Under the pieces are notes generated by a model that did no database searches, was not told the DNA's origin, and was given only the letters and a program-made list of their open reading frames with translations. This document shows, piece by piece, positions 48,901 to 60,310 of a stretch of DNA of 64,000 nucleotides. A program made the translations under genes and the position numbers. Numbering within the stretch: the first letter of the stretch is position 1; the number at the start of each line of letters is the position of its first letter. Source of the stretch: Acanthopleura granulata (Eukaryota; Mollusca; Polyplacophora; Chitonida; Chitonidae); contig JABBOT010000004.1 of the NCBI GenBank assembly GCA_016165875.1, forward strand, positions 14,757,672 to 14,821,671, given 5' to 3'.

Positions 48901-51900
48901 CTGTTCGCACGGACAGCACCCATTCCGACCATTTATACAGTATGGAATAAACAGGGTCGCAAGACCAGTTTCCAAAAACGACAAATAAGACAAACCACCA
49001 AAGAACTAAAGTATCTAAAATGAAAAATATTAGGACGGATTCATACAAAGAGAAACACCCAACAGTTTTCAATGATGGCGAGCAGAGACAATGAATGTTC
49101 TAGGTGTATGAATAAAATCAGTATCCAAATTATGTACCACTTTAGTACATATGATGTCGGTAATCAAATATGTATCTCAGTTGCGCTTTGATTGCAACTG
49201 TTCATGTGACCAGTGTGGCAATCATACTCAACACCATGAATATACGGTCCCTAGTCCCAGGTTAAGCGGAATGAAGCAGAGTTCCAGAGATTCTGGACAC
49301 CCCGTCCGCATGTACTAACAATTAAGAGAGGCGTACACATTGTAAAATTTAAGAAATTTTGAGTGAAAATGCTTGATGGAAGATCCTTGACACGCTGTAA
49401 CTGTCTGAAAATACCATAAAGTGTTGTAGATTATCGTTGGGTTCATAACTCCAAAAAACTGCAAGTGTTGAGCAATAGAGAATTGTGGCACGTGCATGCA
49501 GTAGTGATATGCTTTTGATGCTTTCCCGACAAACCTGTTATGAACCACCTACTACTGTAAATCATGGCATTGCTGTACTCAAGAGCAGAATCTCTTGAGT
49601 TTGTCTAGTTAGGTGGAGACAATGACGACTTAACGCAATCCGACAGGAATTTTGTGTGGGGAAAGTGGTATTCACCCCAAGCCTATAGAGAGAAGCTCCG
49701 CGAAGTTAGACAACGTGGAACCCCAGTCCTAAATGTCACATACAATCTGAGATTAATAACATGAAAGTATTTAAAGCTGATCATTGACATAGTGACACAA
49801 ATGGAACTCCAAATTCAATAAAGAATGCCTAGATGAGGGAAACTATGATGGAAATTAATCATCCAAGCGTTACTCGACCCCATGAGTGGCGCCTTTGTAA
49901 ACGTTAATGAATATCCCGTGTGACACAACATTGTCAGGGCTCTTAAAGTGTATTATGCTTAAATATAAATCTTAAAGTGATTTATGGTGTGTTTAGGTGG
50001 GAGTTGAGATGGGACTTTCCTCTCTTATCATTCCGCGCATTCTTCAAGGCAGGGTCTTACTGACAGGTCACTGGTTTTCGATCAGATCATGTCTGGAGTG
50101 GAACTTGATTAAACGTATTGACGTAACACATGGAATTAAGTTTGCTGTTTTTCCTGAAACTAAGCTGTCAGCAACCCCTGATAAATTAAATGAAAACCTG
50201 TTGCGCACATACCACGGTCATATGGACACAGTTGAAAAAACGTGATCTTCAGTGTCGAGATCTAATCTAATTTGCAGTTTCCAGGTCTCAAAAGTGTATA
50301 TGGAGCACCATGTAAGCCTGTTATTAGCTTTACTGTGGACTGAATCGGCTTTAGAAGCTTACACAAGCAAATCTGGTTCACATTGTAATACCCTACTGGA
50401 TTCTTTATGCAACCTATGCAGCGTACATGCTTGCTGCTTGTTTCTGTATAGACCGGCGTCATCACCTTACTTAACCTTAATGATCGCATGTACAAGGCAC
50501 AGTAAACATCTATATATAAACGGATATGAAGTATTATATAGTACGAATATGAAAGCATGTCATCTCAGTTTGGGCGATTTGACAAGAAAGAAACAACTTT
50601 TCTCGTGGATTATAGGATAACAACGGTACTAAATCTGTCAGTGAAAATGATATCCGATACAGGAAGTGTTGAGCTTGGTTGTCCAGACACATTTGCGTAG
50701 GGAAAAATCTAGTGCATCGACTTTATTTCAACCTTGACTATCTAACAAAAATCTAAATGAATTTCCTAATTTCAGCGTGCCTATGCCATCAGCTGTAACT
50801 GAAATGATGAATGTCACAAGTGCCTGTAGATAGTCTTTTAGAATTATTACCGAAACTTTTGGTAAGATCAGCTTATGTGCATCAGCGTATTTTGTCAAAG
50901 TTAGTCATTGAGAATAACCTAGGTTCTTCTTTACGCAGTATTGGAGTCCTTGGTAATTTGTTCACAAACGTCATGTTATCTGAGTATACCTGCGGTCAGA
51001 TAGAAACGAATGCTTTGCAACTCAACGTTACGAAGCATTACACTGACACTCTCCTGATAATGACATTGTTACGGCCACTCTCCTCATTACTCAGTTTTTT
51101 TTTTATTTTTGCTCATAGGATACCCATGACAATGAAGATGACGAAGACGAGGATGAAACCGAAATGACGACTGAAGAGAAACGGGTAAGTCTCTCAAAAA
51201 CTTAGGAGTTTGGTGTAATGGAACGGATCATTGGTGTTTTTATTAAATTGTTACTTTTTAGTTCTAATTGTATTTTCGCTGATTTGCTGCACATTAAGTC
51301 TGAAATACGGCTGATGCTGTGTGGAAGTATATAATTGTGTCTTTCGGTTCAAATTTATCATGGTCATTTTCAGAAAACTTGAAATTAGAAAGATAATAGA
51401 AATTAGGAATATATTGGAAAGATCATTTCTTTTGACCTACAGTGGGTAAATATTGATTGTGATTCAAGGATTTCCGTATATTTGATATTAAAGCCTTACG
51501 GATTTCATGTAAGATCACATCTTGACAAACACTCAAACAAGCAATTCCATTGAGGCACTAACTTTATTAGAGGACGTTTATCCTAGGATAATCCTAGTGA
51601 TCGGGGTTCTCGTTATTTTCACCATTAATTCAGTGTACAGAAAAAAAAAACAGTTTCATCCCCATACAGTTCTGTAAAAGGTCGATACCTCAAATATATT
51701 TATGGTCAATGCCTTTCATCTATAAATGTTGAAAGAAGACTTACTGAACGATTGTTGACATTAATGACTGTATACAGTACGTCTGAAGTCTTTTTATTTA
51801 TAACGAAGTCGTCCTTGCCTAAATATTCATAGGAAGTACTGAGGCAAAATAAGTGCCACTATATATCCTCATAAAGGAAAGGTACTGTTTGTCAATACAT

Positions 51901-54900
51901 ATGTTTTCCATGCTATAAATTTCAATGTTTCGCCCTTTGTCCACACTGATATGCACATGCTAAGTAGTTATCCTCCCATCTTCAGCCGTAAGAAAGCGTT
52001 ACATACTTGTATCTATATACTTCTTATTCGCTATCTTCAGTATATTTTTGTTCTTATACACCGTTCGAGCAACCCTCGATGGTTCGATGGTGGTAAAAAA
52101 ATTCAAAACGAATGGTGTGTGAGGTGATAGCGGTTGTTCCGTCTTTTCGGCCTTGGGTTCACTTGTACTTATCTACATGTCATATAAGTGATATGCTATT
52201 CTATAACAGGGTTGTGTATGGTTGTGAAACAGAGTACAGTATCATGGCGGCAGTGGAATAAATACTGTCGCCGATCATTTGACCCACGCAGTCAGTTATG
52301 TGACATGGTGTCAGAAGTGTCAGGCCTACGTCGATAAGATGGCCAAATTCCGTCCTCCATTACCTTGCAACATTATATGTAGATGAAATGTTGGCTGCAC
52401 AGAATCTTGGGTAAGGGCTTTGATAAACATACATCTATCCTATCATAGTGTGTGACACCTGTCAGACAATAAATATTGTGCCATAATGAAACTGGATAGG
52501 AAAAAAGACGTTTCTAAGGAAAGGTACCGCTAATTCCTGTTTTATTGTGTCTCGTATAAATAATTAGGCCAAATCTTGTCAGATAGATGTCTTCGCTTAA
52601 TATTTACATGGATTGTAACCGTTCATAATATATGGTTGGTGCAGTATAGGTTAATTATTGACACCATTATTTCAGCAAATGAGAAATGACCCAAAAGACA
52701 ACATAATGTGTATAATGCAAAAGTATAGAAGATATGTGCATCTTCTGGGTATACAAGTAGTAATAATTTGCAACAGCCTGCTTTATGTAATCTTCATAAC
52801 CTGTGGAATGTTTGATGAGTCTGACTTATTATCGTTCATTGGAGTGGAATGGAGGAATGAGGCCTAGAAGAACCGTACAGAGCCACTTAAAAATCAAAAC
52901 TCGTGATCTGTCAAAAACAAGCCGTCATGGTTCTTTGGATGGTAAAAGGAGTTTGGGGTCAGAATCACCACACGAACCTGTACTCGATCGTAAACACGGA
53001 CCGCCAGAACCGATGAAAGCAATCACTTGAGCTCATGCTAGTTTGAATTTCTTCTCCGCTAGAATGTTTACATGAGGAGAACTTGACAGTTGATATCTTA
53101 ACAGTTTTACGTTGCGTTGACTGAACCTTGACTGAAAACTGTTTTGGGGCTCGGTTGGGTGGGTTATATATCCGACGCCCACACAGACTGTACGAGAAGA
53201 AAAACACCTTACTTTCATGAACCCAGTGGGACTGGCTCTCGGCCCAAGTCGTGTGTTCAGTGCGCAAGCCTAAGGTGTTATGAGAGGTGAAGCTGGGTTT
53301 TAAGCGGCTGTCTGGTAATTGGCCAAAAAATATGGCTATGCACCAAATATGGTTTCATTCCATTAAACCGGTTTTTGTAAGAAATGATGTTTTAGCAATA
53401 AACTTGGCGTTTATGATACACCTTGCGGTTCCAGCCATATGCGTGATGATGTAAACACAAGGAGGGACAATATCAAAGAGATTCCGATCCGCCAATGACA
53501 ACTATCAATATAAGAACATCATAATCGGCCGTGCTTAAGAACCTGCTTCAGGTTCATCGTCCTAGTCTGTGTCTTTTCAGCTTTCATTGTCAGAGAATCG
53601 GATTCAAGTTGACGTCCATTAAAACTGTGATCTATCTGAATTGTGTAAATAAGTTGATAACTTATTCTGTTTTATTCATATTACGAAAAGTACTGAAAGT
53701 CCTTTCTTGTATATCTGGTTCACCATGTAAAAGCAAGACTGTCCAATATATCGCCATTCAGGGGGTATACTGACAAAGAACAATAACACTTTCCAGATCG
53801 AAACATTAATAAAACGAGAGTTAAAGGCACAGAAATATATTGTTGTTGTTAGCTGGAGAAACCCGTGTTGATTACGTGTTACCCCTGTTGTAGGCTGTGT
53901 TCAAAGCGGTTGGTGTAGGCGATATTGATTTGCTGGAAGACTTACTGGATCAGCCGAACGCGGACATAAACGTGGACTGGGTGAGTATTGGAAAAATTCC
54001 TCCTATCATCAAGTGTGTGGGCCTTTATCTTTGTCAGTGTACAGGAGCAGTCAATAACCGTTTGTGTTCTTGGGAAAGTACGATCGTACTCTATAAATAC
54101 TTACTGTCCAGGGCATAAAAACCATGATACAGTGCTAAAACACGACTGATATTTTCGTGAATTATTCGTTGAACGAATATATATTCGCGTGCACAGTTCC
54201 TAGTTTGGAAGAAATATATACCTGCTAATATTTAAAACCGTAAGATCACTCAAGATCTCAAAGATAAGATTTCCTAGTTTGATAATGTATGAATTAGAAT
54301 TGCAAGTACTATAATTTGCGAAATTGCTTTGCGTAAATCATTTGTTTTTGGCTTATAGTTTGGAGAAAATCTTCTCATGGCTGCGATAAGGTCTGGTCAG
54401 TCCGAGATGGCAGAGTTTCTGATTGATAACGGGGTGAACCTCAACTACCAGAGGAAAGTCATAGTAAGTGTTTCATTCAAAGGTATTCCCAGTGCCGCAC
54501 GATGTATATGAAATTGAAGAATTCGCTTATCAAAATATTCGATTAACCATGGGCAGCATTTTGCCAACCAGGATAAATAGATTTATTCATAAGTTCTTCA
54601 TAATCGTATGTTAATTTATCGAAATGGTGACTCAGAAGATTATCCTACCAGGTATTTCTTGATTGAAGGAAATATGGCGTCCAATTAATAGCAAAATGAG
54701 TTTTTTCCCCATTCAGTGTGGCTGACGTGCAAATTGAATAAATGTGATCAGATTATCTAAGCATTGGTGAGTACTTGTAAGAGTGATGAATTTTCTGCCT
54801 TGGTTTCTTATCTTTAATATCGTATGTTTATGTATCTCCTAATTTACAGGAACTCGGAGATGATACCGACCACAAGGCTTCCGTTTACCACGTGTCTTGC

Positions 54901-55980
54901 AGACAAATGGCCTACGACAAAGGACTTTCTAATATCGTCGAGCTGATTGATGTAAAGAACGGGGACCTCTTTCCTTTTGTGAAACCACGTGAGCGCCAAA
55001 TGCGTTTGCGGCGACCCACAAAAGTAATGGCGAGTGAAAATGACTGTGAAGGTGGATCGGCCGAGGCAGCAGAAGGCAGATCAACGAAGTCACAGCGGGA
55101 AACTGAGAACATGAAAGTTAATCTCCGAAGAGAAACGTCTGAGAATGACAGCCTTAGAGACAATGACACTGATTCTGGTCATCACAGTGATATTAGCCGT
55201 AGGGAAGACATCGTTGACAGTCCGGACACAAGTTTTGAACAGACAAAGGATGAGTTCCGTCAAGGGAAGGCGATTCCTCACGATGAAGGATATTGTTCTA
55301 TTTCTCCATTAAGCTCTCGAAGAGGGACACCAACGGACAGTATGGCTAGTGTGAACAAATCAGTGATGATAAAGTCGACTAAATCCGCTCTCGGTATTAA
55401 GAGAGAGACGACAAAAGTATCCGAATCTAAATATCGAGACGGACCTTCTGTGAGAAAAGAGGTGAATGCAGCTGGGAGCTACTCCCGGGAACGAAGGCTC
55501 TGGACTCCCAAGGGTGTGAAAGGTACACCAGACTTTCTTGACCTGTCCAGCGACGAAAACCCACCTGCTTTGGTTCGCACCCAGTCCCCGTGGCAAGACG
55601 ACAGACCCGCCAACAGTCGGCGCCACCGACGTCTCCCAATTCCACCAACCTGCAATGCTCAAACGCACAAACCGCGTATTATGTCACCCCCTTCGCAGCC
55701 TGGCAACAAGGTGTCCAAAATACTGACCCAAACTAAAATTGTCACACTACCAAACAAACTATCCTTCCCTTCGTTGCGAAACTCCATACAGGCAACACGG
55801 ATTGATGTGCCGGGTGAAACACTTTTCGAGTCGTCTTCCAGGTGCCCGGTGAGAGCGCAGCTGAAGTATGGACAGAGTTCAGCCTCAGCCTTGGATTCAC
55901 ACCAAACCAGGAAGTACGACGAGCATTTTGTCATCAATACGGAATTGGTAAAGAGGAAAAAATCGGGCTGTCGATCATGA
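39726..55980 (+). CDS. Ankyrin-repeat protein, whole gene, five coding exons, function unknown
   Basis: Join 39726-39986, 51119-51184, 53894-53980, 54359-54463, 54850-55980 (1650 nt, 549 aa). All four introns are phase 0 with GT..AG ends, and the reading frame is unbroken. Order: Lys/Ser-rich N-terminus (1-87), highly acidic linker (88-109), about three ankyrin repeats (110 to ~215, with exons 3 and 4 each ending near a repeat boundary), then a long disordered Ser/Arg/Lys-rich tail (~235-549) with no catalytic motif. In general ankyrin repeats bind other proteins, so a scaffold or adaptor role is likely, but the partner is unknown. No signal peptide or membrane segment. I cannot name the orthologue. 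Exons 3-5 are firm; exons 1-2 rest on phase, splice-site and composition agreement. Confidence 0.75.
42845..42985. repeat. Degenerate tandem repeat, ~25-30-bp unit
   Basis: Successive words gtagatgtagaagag, cataaatgcaaaagg, cgtaaatgtagaaggc, cgtaaatgtagacgca, gcaaatgtaaaatgtagaaagg and cgtaaatatagg look like decayed units. Confidence 0.5.
45555..45815 (+). mobile_element. Degraded molluscan-type SINE copy
   Basis: The body retains gttttcctccaccataatga and ggcctctatcctctaaatga, and the 3' tail reads ttttgagtatggcttaaaac then aaacaataaataaa-type sequence. It matches the block order of the copies at 23.7 and 61.7 kb. The head is not recognisable. Confidence 0.6.
46430..47225. repeat. Five tandem copies of a ~155-bp repeat
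   Basis: Each unit contains accaagtttcgttgaaaccag, aaaaactgtaggaggagtag, cgttttgaaag, a gacagacggacaaccgatca segment and ggaaaatcgatactacgaat. The caagtttcgttgaa block occurs near 46501, 46652, 46814, 46979 and 47130. Copies are diverged. The end turns into simple gaca repeats. The motifs resemble a dispersed repeat common in marine invertebrates. Confidence 0.85.
47738..47760. repeat. Homopolymer T run (~20 nt)
   Basis: Long uninterrupted T tract. Length may be unreliable in sequencing. Confidence 0.8.
47965..48108. repeat. Four tandem copies of a 36-bp unit
   Basis: Units gttgtaggtgatagtatacc + cctgataggacatgca begin at 47965, 48001, 48037 and 48073. Only a few substitutions separate them. 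A 12-residue repeat appears on the minus strand only because 36 is a multiple of 3. Confidence 0.93.
51119..51184 (+). CDS. Ankyrin gene, coding exon 2 (acidic linker)
   Basis: A 66-nt exon between ctcatag| and cgg|gtaagt encoding DTHDNEDDEDEDETEMTTEE + KR, half of it Asp/Glu. It is phase 0 at both ends and joins cleanly to exon 3. Short, so moderate confidence. Confidence 0.65.
51185..53893 (+). other. Putative intron 2 of the ankyrin gene (2.7 kb)
   Basis: gtaagt at 51185 to cccctgttgtag ending at 53893. A polar open frame at about 52860-53030 may be an alternative exon (see findings). Otherwise nothing is recognised. Confidence 0.6.
53894..53980 (+). CDS. Ankyrin gene, coding exon 3 (first ankyrin repeat)
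   Basis: gttgtag|gctgtg ... gactgg|gtgagt. 29 codons: AVFKAVGVGDIDLLEDLLDQ then PNADINVDW, which fits the second half of an ankyrin helix pair and the N-D-I-N-x-x-D beta-hairpin pattern. Phase 0 at both ends. Confidence 0.85.
54359..54463 (+). CDS. Ankyrin gene, coding exon 4 (second ankyrin repeat)
   Basis: ggcttatag|tttgga ... gtcata|gtaagt. 35 codons: FGENLLMAAIRSGQSEMAEF then LIDNGVNLNYQ, a near-canonical ankyrin unit (G-x-x-x-L-x-x-A, V/L-L-x-x-G-x-x-x-N). Phase 0 at both ends. Confidence 0.9.
54850..55980 (+). CDS. Ankyrin gene, coding exon 5 (third ankyrin unit, long disordered tail, stop)
   Basis: tttacag|gaactc to TGA at 55978-55980; 376 codons. It starts with a diverged ankyrin-like unit (VSCRQMAYDKGLSNIVELID), then a basic KPRERQMRLRRP segment. 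A ~300-residue region rich in Ser, Arg, Lys, Glu and Pro follows (SSRRGTPTDS, RRHRRLPIPP). A segment near residues 470-500 (KTKIVTLPNKLSFPSLRN-type) looks more ordered. The C-terminus is KRKKSGCRS. Confidence 0.88.
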   Translation, partial: ELGDDTDHKASVYHVSCRQMAYDKGLSNIVELIDVKNGDLFPFVKPRERQMRLRRPTKVMASENDCEGGSAEAAEGRSTKSQRETENMKVNLRRETSENDSLRDNDTDSGHHSDISRREDIVDSPDTSFEQTKDEFRQGKAIPHDEGYCSISPLSSRRGTPTDSMASVNKSVMIKSTKSALGIKRETTKVSESKYRDGPSVRKEVNAAGSYSRERRLWTPKGVKGTPDFLDLSSDENPPALVRTQSPWQDDRPANSRRHRRLPIPPTCNAQTHKPRIMSPPSQPGNKVSKILTQTKIVTLPNKLSFPSLRNSIQATRIDVPGETLFESSSRCPVRAQLKYGQSSASALDSHQTRKYDEHFVINTELVKRKKSGCRS

Positions 55981-57779
55981 CCTTTGGTGTAGTGCACAAC
56001 ATTCGATGACCTCAGCTTATCTATGCACGTGTGACACAAACAACGTATTGCTTTGGATATTATCCAGTAGGCTGTCTTATGTGTGCGGTCCGTTTGAATA
56101 GGGAGTGCTTATGTGGAACAACGAATTATATATATGAGGGGTTTAATTTATCTCGTTATCGAACCTAAGCGGGAGGTTGTAACTTTTTTGGACCTACTTG
56201 AATGTGTATTAAAACAGCATTCGGTATAATCTTTAAAAAAAACCCTTAGGTGTTTCAGGCCTGCATGTCTTAATAACCTGTGGACATGAAGTTTTTTTTT
56301 AGAAAAATGATCAAACAAACCAATTTTCCTATTACTAGAGTATTTGTAAATTCTGCATTGGTTTGAAGGCCAGTATTTTCTCCATGCTATCAGTTCAATG
56401 AAATTTGAAGGCACTTTTTTATCACTGAAGGCTGTATTACCGGTTATCTCCTATTTTCTCTTACTGTATTGGTTATAATGGAGATTGTCTTCCCATGATA
56501 GCCTGTGTTTTCATGAGATCAGCTGAACTCTCATGATGCCACAACTGGATATAACAGTATACCTATATCTTGCACTAGAGAGCAAATATCTTACTCAGAA
56601 TGTTATGCATCTTCATAATTCTGCATGTGTATACCTGTATACACTCTTGGAATGTGCAAGCAGAAAAAAAAGAAAGAAAGAAAGAAAAGATAAGGAGGAT
56701 GAAATTACTGCCCTGATTTACAGAATACCACTGAGCTACAGGTACAAGTGCGAAGCAGCCTAGAGGTTGACTGTAGACCACATACATGGTTACTATAAGC
56801 TTTCTGTAAAATTACACCGATTATCACGTCACACCTGCGAGTATTACGCTATATTACGTATCGTTACTGACTGTATACAGGAAATATTTGATAACTTGCT
56901 GCTTTTAATAGTACACCACCAGGCAGCGAGTGTTTATATTATGTTCAAACAAGTTATATGTATTATAATAATTATAGATTTTATGAGTATAAATAGATCT
57001 GTGGTAATTGCGTCTCTGAAAGTGAACCAACTAATAGAGCCGTGTGATATTATATATACTCTATGTGGAACTGTTGTTGTTTTTTTTTCGAAAACATCAG
57101 CAGTTTGTGTTTTTTTAAAACTTAAAATGCATTGTGTCTGATTTATTATCTAGTTGTGTATCTATTTTGCTGACTGAGGTTTCTTCAGTCCCATGGTACT
57201 GTTTGCATTATTTGCAGTATTCAATGTACGGGTGACAGTGTTGTATACATGCAGTGTGCTTAGCACTTGCAGTGGTTCACCCTATTTTGAAGTGTTTTTC
57301 GTGTGTCAGCGCACAATGAATGTACATATAATATCGATTACATACTACTTGATGTCACACCATTGTCTCAGTTGCCGTTTCACATCATGAGGGCTACATC
57401 CAGACGTTTGACATTTAGAACAACAAATGACAACCGGAATTTTCTTCATGTATACCTATTTTCTTTTCATCCGTGAAAATCTGTGTATGTATTTCTACAA
57501 GCCCCAGACTTTCAGACATGGCATGGTCACAAATAAATACATCTTCACTGGGTCAAGGCTTGTGAACTACGTCCGCTAATGTCCAGATAACCACATCCAT
57601 TCATGTGGACCTTCATTATCAAGGGCAGAGTACTTGTCTTGGCGTCATGGAGATGGGTACATATGAAGTCTTTATGGATAAAGTCTTGTATGGCAAAAAA
57701 TAACGATCTGTGTCGTCATACTGCTGCCACTTTTATATAGTTAGTATTCCTTTATAGCTTTCGCTTTACATTTTCATGG
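55981..57779. other. 3'UTR of the ankyrin gene and intergenic DNA
   Basis: No coding sequence is supported. A purine-rich aaag microsatellite lies at 56663-56690. An aataaa near 57531 is one possible poly(A) signal, but the true transcript end is unknown. Confidence 0.4.
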
Positions 57780-58530
57780 AAGTGAGTGGCACTGACGTCG
57801 TTGAAGATTATAAATCCCCACGTAATGAGATACGCTATATAGGGCACAGGTATTACTGAGGGATATGAATTCCAAGCAGTGTGATGTGCTATATATACGA
57901 CACACGCATAATTCTTGAGGCTTACATGATAAGCTATACAAAAGGCATAAGCATCTTTGAAGGTTAAGAATTCTAGCGAATGTGGTGATGCGCTATATAT
58001 AGGGCACACGGGTCATTGAAGATTGTGAATTCCAACGGAGTATGATACGCTACACATTGCATACGCATTGTTGAATGTTATGAATTCCAAGCGATGTGAT
58101 ACGCTATGTACATGTAGGTTGCACGCATTATTCAAGGTTATGGTTTTCCGCACGAACATGGCATATAGTTTGATGTGATACACATGAAATGGAACAACAT
58201 TTTGGTTAAGGTAAGAGCCGTGAAGTAAATGTGATAAGCCATTTTCCCAAATATATATATTTTGTAAGAGGTTCTAAGTTGGCACATGCGATACACTCGA
58301 TCAAAGGCACAAAATTTGTTCAAGGTTGATAGGTCACAAACGACGTGATACAGAAAACGGCACACTTTATTGAAGACTATATGCACGGATACGCTGAATG
58401 GATTATATGTTGGTTGTTCGTGGTTCTAAGCATTGTGGCACGGAGGGACACGTTGACTGACACTTGACTTTGTTGAAGGTTATGAATTTTCACACTTTGT
58501 GATACACTTAATGCCACACCCACTCCTGAT
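57780..58530. repeat. Heavily decayed tandem repeat, ~60-bp unit
   Basis: Words such as gttatgaattccaagc, tgtgatacgctatata, gggcaca..cgcattattgaagg recur in order about ten times (for example 57860, 57965, 58020, 58075, 58470), with substitutions and indels. Best preserved between 57780 and 58150. Confidence 0.65.
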
Positions 58531-60124
58531 TAATGTTTCAAACGCCCACTTGAAGAAAGCCTTTTTGTGAAATGTTTTGGTTAGCATGTTCGTTTTGTGA
58601 ACTTTCCTGATACTCTCAAAGATATATTTGAAGAGGAGATGTCTCCAAGAGGAGATGATATCACCACCATGGATAATAAACCTTACCATTGCTTTGTCTG
58701 GGGTCATATTGTCCTGATATGGTTATTGTTAAGGCACCTTCCAACATGTTTTCAATAGTAGGACCTACATGTATTACGTCTGACATGTAAGCTCTGAGCA
58801 GTATGTCTTTATGATTGTAAAGCAAACACTTGTATTAATTTTTGGCTCGCGTTTGGTTCATTATGAAGAACCATTTCCATCCTTACCCGAAATATTTACA
58901 AATCTTCCCATCCGTCCCAATGTGATATATCAAAAAGCTTTCCGTCCTGGCAGAGAGATTTTCTTTGTATATATGTTTAATTTGTTTTGACATGTGTTTT
59001 TATATATTTATGTTATATGATTTAGTTTTATTTCTATTTTCAATTTGATTGGTATGTACACTTTTAAAATTGTGATGAACTTTAATTAAAAGTTTTTTTC
59101 TGCATTTTTCCAGTACTGATTTAATTCAACGTCTTAACCTTTGTTGAATGATAGAGGTGTTCCAAATTGTATAAATTTGCGGGGCTACTTTACAGGGGCA
59201 TATGGTGTAAGTGTATTTTAACCATATGAGATGAGTTATCAACTTGCTTTGTCGAGAAATGGTTTTGACCTTTCGTGAATGACAATATTTTGTAATGTGA
59301 AAAAGCAAAGAATCGAAAACATCGGCGTTATTAAGCATTTAACACCAGGGAAATTTTGCAGCAATAATTTATTTGTTGCCTACATTAGAACACAACGTCT
59401 AGTGTTCAGACAGAGTAGAGCCTGCGTGAATTGACAGTTAACATCATGACCCGATAATCCATGGTCTAAATCCACAGAGAGCAAACTGGATTTTGCATTT
59501 AATATATATACATGTATAGGTAAAATACAATATTCCCATGTACAGAGTACTTTTCAATAGAAAACCTTCTGTTTTATATATTCGTTTGTTATATTCTATT
59601 AAAGCAGGACTATTTAAGGCTTTTTTTATCGCTAAAGACATCGACCTATCTCTATTTTCTTACTGTGATAAAGAGGGAGCAGAACAGATTCAGTCGCAGA
59701 TTGTGATATGGTGCTAGGAGGGCTGAATACGACGGAAAAAAAAAAAAAGATTATCCATTATGTGTAATCGTTTATGTACGAGTTGTCAATAAATAAACTG
59801 TTCACAATTAATGGATATCGGTTTCTAAATACAATATTGATCGGATTCACGTTTGCTGTGGTTTGCTCCCAAGCATCTGGTCTGTGAAATAGCACGTGCG
59901 GTTTCGTGGAAAGTGCATCGGGTTAATGACAGTCTCCAAACAATGCCTTCGTCGATCGATATTATATGTGAAGCGTCGCCAGAAAATATGCTGTCGTGCA
60001 TATATTTGGTAATGGTTGATCGGTGTATAATCCCACGCTTATAGCTGTGAGTCAAGCCCAGGGCAGCGGACAATGAAGACTGTATTTGGCACATGAAGGC
60101 TGATATGCAATAAACGCTACGTCT
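58531..60124. other. Intergenic DNA, nothing recognised
   Basis: AT-rich, with no exon-like frame, RNA gene or clear repeat. Confidence 0.5.
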
Positions 60125-60310
60125 AAGGCAGCCCCCGACTCATGATAAATGAGGTCGAGAGTTCCAATCCAGGTTCTGCTGATGCGACCAAGGCTTTCTG
60201 CGTCCAAATGTCTGTCGGGTTACCTCCACTCATATACCATTAATTTTCTTCAAAAGTCAGTAAAATATTCTTGAATACGTTGTAAACTTCCAATCAAATA
60301 AATGTAAATA
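60125..60310 (+). mobile_element. Degraded SINE copy
   Basis: A B-box-like gagttccaatccaggttctg is followed by a body with gtctgtcgggttacctccac and tcatataccattaattttct. The tail is taaaatattcttgaatacgt + tgtaaacttccaatcaaata, matching the tail family of the other SINEs with several changes. Confidence 0.6.

Larger units (their letters stand above)
39987..51118 (+). other. Putative intron 1 of the ankyrin gene (11.1 kb)
   Basis: gtgagt at 39987 and a pyrimidine-rich ...tttttattttgctcatag acceptor ending at 51118. Contains the tandem repeats and SINE listed separately. No nested gene recognised; the ORFs seen (for example 50811-51167) lack supporting features. Confidence 0.5.

Noticed and set aside
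50811..51167. 118-codon ORF before ankyrin exon 2
   Set aside because: Wrong frame relative to exon 2 and runs across its acceptor. No family similarity.
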